Shown here piece by piece: positions 15,940 through 20,540 of a stretch of 20,540 nucleotides of DNA. Source of the DNA: F23-B02 sp045642545 (GTDB lineage Bacteria > Bacillota > Clostridia > Oscillospirales > Oscillospiraceae); assembly GCA_045642545.1 (NCBI GenBank), contig JAZUJB010000016.1:1-20540 (forward strand), read 5' to 3'. Under the pieces are notes generated by a model. The model was not told the origin of the DNA and ran no database searches. It saw nothing but the letters and a program-made list of their open reading frames with translations. The translations under genes and the position numbers were made by a program. How positions within the stretch are numbered: the first letter of the stretch is position 1; each line of letters begins with the position of its first letter.

Positions 15940-15989
15940 ACCGCCTTTGGCATAGAGTTTAACAACGCTGTGCTGGGAGGCGGTTTTTT
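15940..15989 (+). terminator. Terminator-like hairpin after rsgA overlapping a ribosome binding site
   Basis: A 7-bp perfect stem (ACCGCCT at 15940-15946, AGGCGGT at 15978-15984) with a 31-nt loop is followed by six T residues at 15984-15989. It begins 11 nt after the rsgA stop and could end the superoperon. The long loop makes it less efficient than a compact terminator. The 3' arm contains part of GGGAGG (15975-15980), the likely ribosome binding site of the next small gene. Confidence 0.55.
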
Positions 15990-16140
15990 GCATAACGGAC
16001 GAAAATCCATATTGGCAGTGATTGCTATTCTGACCGGAGTGATAATAATTCTCTCTCTTGTATTGCCGTCTCAGTTCTGGTGGTTTGTGCTTGCAGCGGG
16101 ACTGATAGCATTCGGCGTGTGGCTGAACAGATGCAAATAG
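15988..16140 (+). CDS. Small hypothetical membrane protein
   Basis: I do not recognise this protein. From TTG 15988 it has 50 residues: a short basic head (MHNGRKS), one long hydrophobic stretch or two short helices (ILAVIAILTGVIIILSLVLP, then FWWFVLAAGLIAFGVWL) and a basic end NRCK. It is therefore a predicted small inner-membrane protein with a positive C-terminus. Start choice: GGGAGG lies 7 nt before TTG 15988; an in-frame ATG at 15937 would add 17 residues but has no site at a workable distance, and its first codons form the preceding hairpin. Expression would depend on read-through of that hairpin or on its own promoter, which I do not see. It lies between rsgA and the SPOCS-LysM gene. 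It could be a chance frame, but the hydrophobic pattern argues for a real product. Confidence 0.5.
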   Translation: MHNGRKSILAVIAILTGVIIILSLVLPSQFWWFVLAAGLIAFGVWLNRCK

Positions 16141-16147
16141 CTTAAAT

Positions 16148-16176
16148 GAATAATGATTTCGTTTAACTCATAGGAT
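16148..16176 (+). promoter_or_regulatory. Candidate sigma-E-like sporulation promoter before the SPOCS-LysM gene
   Basis: GAATAAT at 16148-16154, a 14-nt spacer, and CATAGGAT at 16169-16176 resemble the mother-cell sigma-E pattern (an ATA-containing -35 and a CATAnnAT -10). It would start transcription near 16183, about 20 nt before ATG 16206. No good sigma-A hexamer pair is seen here. The motif is degenerate, so this is a hypothesis supported mainly by the type of gene it precedes. Confidence 0.3.
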
Positions 16177-16205
16177 GTACAAATACGATTGCAAGGGAGT
16201 AAATT

Positions 16206-17690
16206 ATGGATATTGCACTTGAAAGAAAATTCCTGAGCACCTACAAATTGATATACAGTGCCGAGCATATATGCGATCTGAGTACTGATATTGTAGTGCC
16301 GGATACAAAAGAGGACATACTGAGAATTGTATACACAAACGCCAAGTACAAAATCAGGTCAAAGGATGTTGAATCAGCTAAACTGATAATCCGCGGCGAG
16401 CTTGAGGTAAATGCTGCCTATGTTACGGATAACGGCGCGAAAATAGATTCGCTGCGCGCTGACATTCCGTTTGAGTGCGAATTTGAGAACGATAATATAG
16501 ACAGCAGCTGCGCTTCGGTGTGCGATATTAAGCTGATTGCTCTTGAATCACGCATTCTAAATCCGCGAAAGATTATGGTCAGTGCTCAGCTTCTTGTCGG
16601 CGGCAAGTGTTATCATATTGAGGAATTCTCGTGGTATGAAAAGCCTGCTGGTAACGAAAACAAGGTGTTTTTCAAAAGTGACTCTGCGTATGTAAGGCTT
16701 ACTGATATTGTGTGCGAAAAGACATTCTCTTTGGAGGATGAGTTTGAGGTAAACGGCATTGTAGATGGGGCGCAGATAATAACGGCAAATACCGAATTTT
16801 TCTCTGACTCAGCAGATGCAGTCGGCTCGAAGCTGATAGTGAAAGGTCATGCTGAGATCAGCATTCTGTATGTTAATGACGGAAAAATTGAGAGAACTGA
16901 AAAAACAATAGGTTTTTCTCAGATATTTGAGCTGACCGAAAGAGATGTTGTGCCTGAGTTTACGGCAAATGTGCTGCCGACCGGTGATTATTTCGAAATA
17001 GCAGACAGTCGCATAACCTTTGAAATCCATGCAGTAATGCAAATCGTATGCAATACCACAAAGCAAATAAGCTTCTTATCCGATGCATACGCCTGCAACG
17101 CTGATATGCAGCTTACGGAAGAGTCGAAGGATATCTGTATTAATCGGCAGTTAACTCAGTACAGAGAAAGAATTCAGCTGGCATATACCTCGGACTTTGA
17201 TGTTTTATCAGTAGAAAACACTTCTGTGAAATACGGAAGGATAAAGGTAAGCGATGATGAAATTTCAGTACCGGTTTATGCGGATGTTATATATACGGCC
17301 TCGGATAATCAGCTGCGATCAGCAAAAATCCAGACAAGTGCTAAGTTTTCAACATCAGATGAAACGGGCAAAATTGATGCAGTTGATATAAGTTTTAGCG
17401 GTATCAGGGCAAGCATAAACGGAAAAGAAATAAGCGTAAGTGCCGATGCAACAGCAAATGTCAGCGTTTGTGAGAATGCTCAGGTCATAATGATTACTGA
17501 CGCTGCCGTTGAGGAGCTCGGTGAAACTGAGGAAATGCCGTCAATTTATATGTGCAGAGCTGCGGACGATGACCTTTGGAGTATAGCAAAGCGGTACAAA
17601 TCAGATGCGGGCATTATCTCAGAGCTTAATAGCTTAGATGAATGTGATGATATAAAGGGCAGACTTTTGATAATACCTCGTATAAAATAA
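16206..17690 (+). CDS. SPOCS (DUF3794) and LysM domain protein, SipL/SpoVID-like
   Basis: A 494-residue soluble protein without signal peptide. The first SPOCS/DUF3794 region (about 25-130) contains the typical VVPDTKEDILRIVYTNA start and an ELEVNAAYVTDN strand; a second (about 190-300) shows SKLIVKGHAEISILYVNDG; a third, diverged region spans about 310-435. A C-terminal LysM domain (about 447-494) reads CRAADDDLWSIAKRY and ends LLIIPRIK. The same order of three DUF3794 units and a LysM, in 513 residues, is found in C. difficile SipL, which tethers the coat to the forespore by binding SpoIVA; B. subtilis SpoVID plays a similar role. I infer the same function but other DUF3794-LysM proteins exist. 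AAGGGAG lies about 8 nt before the ATG. It suggests a spore former or a descendant of one. A bidirectional terminator follows the stop. Confidence 0.85.
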   Translation: MDIALERKFLSTYKLIYSAEHICDLSTDIVVPDTKEDILRIVYTNAKYKIRSKDVESAKLIIRGELEVNAAYVTDNGAKIDSLRADIPFECEFENDNIDSSCASVCDIKLIALESRILNPRKIMVSAQLLVGGKCYHIEEFSWYEKPAGNENKVFFKSDSAYVRLTDIVCEKTFSLEDEFEVNGIVDGAQIITANTEFFSDSADAVGSKLIVKGHAEISILYVNDGKIERTEKTIGFSQIFELTERDVVPEFTANVLPTGDYFEIADSRITFEIHAVMQIVCNTTKQISFLSDAYACNADMQLTEESKDICINRQLTQYRERIQLAYTSDFDVLSVENTSVKYGRIKVSDDEISVPVYADVIYTASDNQLRSAKIQTSAKFSTSDETGKIDAVDISFSGIRASINGKEISVSADATANVSVCENAQVIMITDAAVEELGETEEMPSIYMCRAADDDLWSIAKRYKSDAGIISELNSLDECDDIKGRLLIIPRIK

Positions 17691-17732
17691 AAAAAGCTCC
17701 GCAATACTTAGTATTGCGGAGCTTGAATTTTT
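17685..17732. terminator. Bidirectional terminator between convergent SPOCS-LysM and DUF3048 genes
   Basis: A 14-bp perfect stem (17694-17707 with 17711-17724, core GCTCCGCAATAC/GTATTGCGGAGC) has a 3-nt TTA loop. On the plus strand TTTTT follows at 17728-17732 after a short GAA gap; on the minus strand the A-rich run at 17685-17695 gives an immediate U-tract. It therefore serves both converging genes, and looks stronger in the minus direction. Confidence 0.93.
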
Positions 17733-17734
17733 AC

Positions 17735-18802
17735 TTACCAGATAACACCGTCGGTGCTGTCCAGAGGAGCAATGCTGATGAAGGTCTTGCCAACACCGAG
17801 AGCGAGGGGAGTACCATCGGTCAGAGTGTAATGGAAGTTGTCGTTGCGGTCGGAGCGAGACCATTTAATCTCAACATACTTGCCGCCGGTGCAGAAGAAG
17901 CCGTTGCCGGAACCGACAAGATTCATTTCCTGATGGCCCTTGCCGTCAACAGTCTTGGTTGCAACATTGAGAATGATTACATTGGTAAAATCAATGGAAG
18001 TGTTGTAACCGTCGGTGTATTCGGTGCCGTTGATAAATGCATTGTAGCAGGACTTGCTGTCGTTGTACTTGAGCTGGGTGGAGGTGTTGGAGCCGCCCTT
18101 AGTTCCGTAGTAGTAAACGGTGAAGTCCTTAGAATCCTTGTTGCACTGGGATACTGCATCGTGGCTGAATACAAGACCGTAGGTGGTATCAAAGCCGGCG
18201 GGATGCTCGGTAGCAAAGTTGCTGGATGCGTACTCTGCAATCTTGTTGCCCTTAGCATAGAGGGTGTGCTCGTAGCTGACCTTGCCGACTCTGTCAGGGT
18301 CGCGAACCCATGCGCTGCCTGCTGCACCGTATGTAGCATCGATATCGCTGATACCGTACTGTTTGATGTCTGACCTTGCCTGGGTGCTGCCGCCGCAGTG
18401 GACATATATTGCATCGTAGGACTGAACGAGGCTGATGTAGTAGGGGCGTGCGCTGCGGACATAGCCGACATCGACATCGCTGATGTCATCGAAAACAGCC
18501 ATCATACGGGTAATGCAGCCTTCAACAAGTGCTTCGTAAACGATGCTTGCATTGGACAGACCCTTGCAGGGGCGTGCCTGAGAGTGGTTGTTAATCATAA
18601 CGCAGTAGGGGCGCATATTGCTTGCGTCAGACTCAACAGTTTCACCGGTAAGGGGATTGATGGGACCTGTAACTACTTCATTTACAGCAAGTCCGTCAGT
18701 ATTCATATCGGGAGCCTTACCGTTGTCCTCATTCTTACCGCAACCGGTAAATAAGCAGCAAATAAGCATGAGGGCAAGCATAAGGGAAATGATTCGTTTC
18801 AT
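17735..18802 (-). CDS. DUF3048 domain lipoprotein (YerB-like)
   Basis: A 355-residue predicted lipoprotein of the DUF3048 (YerB) family. The start MKRIISLMLALMLICCLFTGC is a signal peptide with a lipobox-like LFTGC, so Cys21 would be lipidated (Phe at -3 is less usual than Leu). A short acidic linker follows, then the DUF3048 N-terminal domain beginning NPLTGE and containing RPYCVMINNHSQARP, SIVYEALVEGCITR and VGYVRSARPYYISL, then the C-terminal domain ending in GKTFISIAPLDS. ATG 18802 is the start because GTGAGGTG lies about 9 nt upstream; an in-frame GTG farther out overlaps that site. The role of YerB-like proteins is not well known; they are outer-face membrane proteins, in B. subtilis sitting near DNA-repair and lipid genes. 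It has its own promoter and terminator, so it is monocistronic. Confidence 0.9.
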   Translation of the reverse strand: MKRIISLMLALMLICCLFTGCGKNEDNGKAPDMNTDGLAVNEVVTGPINPLTGETVESDASNMRPYCVMINNHSQARPCKGLSNASIVYEALVEGCITRMMAVFDDISDVDVGYVRSARPYYISLVQSYDAIYVHCGGSTQARSDIKQYGISDIDATYGAAGSAWVRDPDRVGKVSYEHTLYAKGNKIAEYASSNFATEHPAGFDTTYGLVFSHDAVSQCNKDSKDFTVYYYGTKGGSNTSTQLKYNDSKSCYNAFINGTEYTDGYNTSIDFTNVIILNVATKTVDGKGHQEMNLVGSGNGFFCTGGKYVEIKWSRSDRNDNFHYTLTDGTPLALGVGKTFISIAPLDSTDGVIW

Positions 18803-18840
18803 GAAGAAACACCTCACAATTTGAAATTTTTTGCATTAAT

Positions 18841-18869
18841 ATAATACTACTATATGCATTGGTTGTCAA
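18841..18869 (-). promoter_or_regulatory. Sigma-A promoter of the DUF3048 lipoprotein gene
   Basis: On the minus strand a perfect TTGACA (18869-18864), a 17-nt spacer and TATTAT (18846-18841; one mismatch to TATAAT) point toward the lipoprotein gene. The start of transcription would be near 18834, giving a leader of about 30 nt. Its -35 overlaps the -35 of the divergent plus-strand promoter almost completely. Confidence 0.75.
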
Positions 18870-18891
18870 ATTAACAAATTTGTGCTAATAT
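18863..18891 (+). promoter_or_regulatory. Extended -10 sigma-A promoter of the DUF436 gene
   Basis: TTGTCA at 18863-18868 (one mismatch), a 17-nt spacer, and TAATAT at 18886-18891 with an extended -10 TG at 18883-18884. Transcription would start near 18898, only about 12 nt before ATG 18910, so the GGAG site (18898-18901) would lie at the very 5' end of the mRNA. The spacer contains a perfect 10-bp palindrome ACAAATTTGT at 18874-18883, a possible operator. Confidence 0.65.
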
Positions 18892-18909
18892 TGCTTCGGA
18901 GATGATATT

Positions 18910-19446
18910 ATGAACATAGTTTCAGAAACTAAATCAGCAATAACTGAGCTGATTGAAAAGTCAAATCTTAAAAAGGGCGACCTTGTTGTAGTCGGCTGCT
19001 CGTCCAGTGAAATATTGGGTGAGCGCATAGGCAAAGGCTCATCACCGGACACCGGAGTTGAGGTAGCAACTACAATTCTTTCCGTTCTTGAAGAAAACGG
19101 CCTTTATCTTGCTGCGCAGTGCTGCGAGCATCTTAACCGCGCTCTCGTAGTTGAGAGGGAAGCGGCTGAAAAATATATGCTCGAAGAGGTATGCGTAAGA
19201 CCTATGCCCAAGGCAGGCGGCTCTTTTGCAACTGCTGTATATGATAATATGAAGAATCCCGTCGTTGTCGAATTTGTAAAGGCAAGCGCAGGACTTGATA
19301 TCGGCTGTACTCTTATAGGTATGCACTTAAAGCATGTTGCAGTACCGCTTAGATTATCTGTCAAGAAGATTGGCGAGGCAAGCGTAAGCGCAGCGTATAC
19401 AAGACCCAAGCTGATAGGCGGCTGCAGAGCACATTATCCTGAATAA
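18910..19446 (+). CDS. DUF436 / TIGR01440 family protein (YwlG-like)
   Basis: A 178-residue soluble protein of the DUF436 family (B. subtilis YwlG; TIGR01440), whose function is not established. Visible conserved elements are VVVGCSSSEILGERIGKGSS (about 27-46), AAQCCEHLNRALVVER (69-84), the VRPMPKAGGSFAT segment (97-108) and the C-terminal GGCRAHYPE. The conserved Cys-Cys-Glu-His and the second GGC could bind a metal or ligand, but I have no direct evidence. Length is standard for the family. GGAG lies 8 nt before ATG 18910, the gene has its own promoter, and a compact terminator follows at once, so it is a single-gene unit. In some Firmicutes it sits next to glyA or rpiB; here its convergent neighbour is dapA. 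Family call is confident. Confidence 0.92.
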   Translation: MNIVSETKSAITELIEKSNLKKGDLVVVGCSSSEILGERIGKGSSPDTGVEVATTILSVLEENGLYLAAQCCEHLNRALVVEREAAEKYMLEEVCVRPMPKAGGSFATAVYDNMKNPVVVEFVKASAGLDIGCTLIGMHLKHVAVPLRLSVKKIGEASVSAAYTRPKLIGGCRAHYPE

Positions 19447-19450
19447 TCAT

Positions 19451-19478
19451 AAAACGGACACTTTCGTGTCCGTTTTTT
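19451..19478. terminator. Terminator between convergent DUF436 gene and dapA
   Basis: A stem of 7 GC-rich pairs (CGGACAC at 19455-19461, GTGTCCG at 19466-19472) with a TTTC loop extends by four A-T pairs and is followed by T residues to 19478 on the plus strand. In the minus direction the four A at 19451-19454 give a shorter U-tract. The dapA stop codon (19479-19477) overlaps the T-tract, so both genes share this 30-nt gap. Confidence 0.92.
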
Positions 19479-20373
19479 ATTGCCTGACTTTAATTCCGCA
19501 GCCTCTCATGGTTTCTATCAGCTGCTTCTCGTGCGCATCGGAGATTTCAGTAAGCGGCAGGCGAAGCTTACCGCTATCCATTCCCATCAGCTTGAGAGCA
19601 GTTTTTACGGGGATGGGATTAGTTTCAATAAACAAATCGGCAAAGAGTCTTGCGTATTTGAAGTATAGCTTTTCGGCATCTTCAAAGCTTCCCTCGAGGC
19701 AAAGCTCGCACAGCTTAGCTACCGCGCCCGGAACGATGTTTGATGCAACTGAAATTACGCCTAACGCACCGAGTGCCATCATCGGCACTGTGTTATCGTC
19801 GTTGCCGCTCCATATATACAGGTCATCGCCGCATTCTGCTCGTGTCATAGCAAATAAGCTGAAATCGCCCGATGCCTCCTTAACGCCGTTTATATTTGGA
19901 TGCTCAGACAGCTTTTTGTATGTTTCGAGCTTTACGCCGATACTCGTTCTGCTCGGTACATTGTACACAATCATCGGCAAATCAATTCTGTCGGCTACAT
20001 ATGTAAAATGCTCAACAAGTCCTTTTTGCGTCGTTTTGTTATAGTATGGTGTTACCATCAGTATGCCGTCTGCATCACAGCGCATGGCGCATTTTGCAAA
20101 TCCGAGCGCCTTTTGGGTATCGTTACTGCCGACGCCGGCAATGATTTTCATTCTGCCGTCATTGTAGCGGCAAGCAAATTCTATCAGTGCCTCGTGCTCA
20201 TACCGGCTCATTGTTGCATTTTCGCCGGTTGTACCGCATACTACAAGCGCCGCGGTGCCGTTGTCATACTGAAAATCTATAAGCTCTTTCATTTTCTCGT
20301 AATCTATGCCGTGTTCATCAAATGGCGTAACAATTGCCGTGCAGGAGCCCTTGAATATTGGTGTTTTGAACAT
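19477..20373 (-). CDS. dapA: 4-hydroxy-tetrahydrodipicolinate synthase
   Basis: DapA condenses pyruvate with aspartate semialdehyde, the first committed step to diaminopimelate and lysine, and to dipicolinate in spore formers. The 298-residue TIM-barrel protein starts MFKTPIFKGSCTAIVTPF, has GTTGEN at 47-52 (substrate-binding Thr pair), Tyr137 in MIVYNVPSRT (proton relay, with the conserved Arg142), and the Schiff-base Lys165 in GVKEASGD. ATG 20373 is supported by AGGAGG about 6 nt upstream; a longer in-frame start would add 14 residues that do not match the family. It stands alone, without asd, dapB or a lysine riboswitch in view, and converges on the DUF436 gene. DapA could be confused with N-acetylneuraminate lyase, but GTTGEN and the SRT loop favour DapA. 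Confidence 0.96.
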   Translation of the reverse strand: MFKTPIFKGSCTAIVTPFDEHGIDYEKMKELIDFQYDNGTAALVVCGTTGENATMSRYEHEALIEFACRYNDGRMKIIAGVGSNDTQKALGFAKCAMRCDADGILMVTPYYNKTTQKGLVEHFTYVADRIDLPMIVYNVPSRTSIGVKLETYKKLSEHPNINGVKEASGDFSLFAMTRAECGDDLYIWSGNDDNTVPMMALGALGVISVASNIVPGAVAKLCELCLEGSFEDAEKLYFKYARLFADLFIETNPIPVKTALKLMGMDSGKLRLPLTEISDAHEKQLIETMRGCGIKVRQ

Positions 20374-20424
20374 AAATTGCCTCCTATCATTATCCGCTGG
20401 CAATAATATATTCATTTGCAGTGC

Positions 20425-20457
20425 GCAGTATTACCGATAATCGGTTGAAATTACTGC
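20425..20457. repeat. Nested inverted repeats between dapA and the right-edge gene
   Basis: A perfect 13-bp interrupted palindrome ACCGAT-A-ATCGGT at 20433-20445 lies inside a second inverted pair GCAGTA (20425-20430) / TACTGC (20452-20457). No U-tract follows on either strand. It touches the -35 of the rightward promoter, so a regulator-binding site is plausible. The region 20374-20508 otherwise holds only promoter-like sequence. Confidence 0.4.
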
Positions 20458-20473
20458 ATTTTCGTATTATAAT
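20445..20473 (+). promoter_or_regulatory. Sigma-A promoter of the right-edge gene
   Basis: TTGAAA at 20445-20450, a 17-nt spacer, and a perfect TATAAT at 20468-20473. Transcription would start near 20480, about 29 nt before ATG 20509. A minus-strand TATAAT (20471-20466) overlaps it, with only a poor -35 (TTGTAC, 19-nt spacing), so the dapA promoter may lie in the same place but is not clear. Confidence 0.65.
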
Positions 20474-20508
20474 GATAAACTGCAAATTCAGTACAAGGAA
20501 CAGATTTT

Positions 20509-20540
20509 ATGTCAAAAAGGCTCAAAAAGTTAATAGTGTC
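20509..20540 (+). CDS. Start of an unidentified gene, cut by the right edge
   Basis: ATG 20509 follows AAGGAA by about 11 nt and a good promoter; ten codons are visible (MSKRLKKLIV). The basic head followed by hydrophobic residues would fit the n-region of a signal peptide or membrane anchor, but too little is present for any family call. It is divergent from dapA. Confidence 0.6.
   Translation, partial: MSKRLKKLIV

Noticed and set aside
17714..18373. A 219-codon plus-strand open frame opposite the DUF3048 gene
   Set aside because: It is rich in Val, Ala and Gly with no recognisable motif, has no ribosome binding site, and lies antisense to a well-supported lipoprotein with signal peptide, promoter and terminator. 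It starts inside the terminator hairpin region.
18398..18754. Other open frames in the antisense and offset frames of the DUF3048 gene
   Set aside because: They arise from the codon pattern of the real gene and have Ala/Val/Asp-rich low-information sequence.
20374..20508. A lysine riboswitch or T-box before dapA
   Set aside because: The leader is at most about 100 nt on the minus strand and no T-box motif or five-way junction pattern was visible; only short palindromes are present.
1..20540. Mobile elements, CRISPR arrays, tRNA or rRNA genes, prophage or defence genes
   Set aside because: I saw no transposase or integrase motifs, no spaced direct repeats, and no cloverleaf-like GTTCRA-containing segment outside genes; intergenic gaps are all short.

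Overview
The window is chromosomal DNA from a low-to-mid GC Gram-positive anaerobe, most likely class Clostridia (Oscillospirales/Ruminococcaceae-like; this is inference from gene order and protein style, not from a database search). Supporting signs are the yicC-remA-gmk-rpoZ-priA-def-fmt-rsmB-rlmN-stp-prkC-rsgA block, which has the same order as the Bacillus subtilis yloC to cpgA region, a PASTA-domain Ser/Thr kinase, the CdaA/YbbR c-di-AMP pair, strong AGGAGG-type ribosome binding sites, and a SPOCS/LysM spore-envelope type protein that points to a spore-forming ancestry.

Layout. (1) 1-447: the 3' end of ispF and a clean terminator. (2) About 446-1864: a two-gene unit with a DUF3343 protein and a SufS/TIGR01977-type cysteine desulfurase, probably a sulfur or selenium trafficking pair. 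(3) About 1883-15989: a long co-directional gene train, probably one superoperon of 15 genes starting at a good promoter before cdaA. It contains c-di-AMP synthesis (cdaA, cdaR), an RseC/MucC-like membrane Cys protein, the YicC RNase, a RemA-like DUF370 regulator, guanylate kinase, RNA polymerase omega, PriA, the translation-initiation pair def-fmt, rRNA methyltransferases rsmB and rlmN, the PP2C phosphatase / PASTA kinase pair, and the RsgA ribosome-assembly GTPase. Most junctions are overlaps or gaps below 20 nt, so translational coupling is likely. (4) 15937-17732: a small membrane protein whose ribosome binding site lies inside a terminator-like hairpin, then a SPOCS-LysM gene preceded by a possible sigma-E-like promoter, closed by a bidirectional terminator. 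(5) 17735-18909: a minus-strand DUF3048 (YerB-like) lipoprotein divergent from a plus-strand DUF436 (YwlG-like) gene, with two promoters that share one -35 element. (6) 19447-20540: minus-strand dapA converging on the DUF436 gene through a 30-nt terminator, and the first ten codons of a new plus-strand gene at the right edge.

How the genes fit together. The central train joins growth-rate functions (nucleotide supply, transcription, replication restart, formyl-Met start and removal, ribosome modification and maturation) to two envelope signalling systems, c-di-AMP and the PASTA kinase/phosphatase. The flanks hold metabolism (isoprenoid, lysine/diaminopimelate) and envelope or sporulation proteins.

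I found no mobile element, tRNA, rRNA, CRISPR array or defence system, and no intergenic stretch above 300 nt. Most of the window is well-conserved housekeeping DNA. The points worth a second look are regulatory architecture (shared -35 element, terminator-embedded start site, structured cdaA leader, possible sporulation promoter) and uncharacterised members (DUF3343 pair, RseC-like protein next to CdaA/CdaR, small membrane protein, DUF436).
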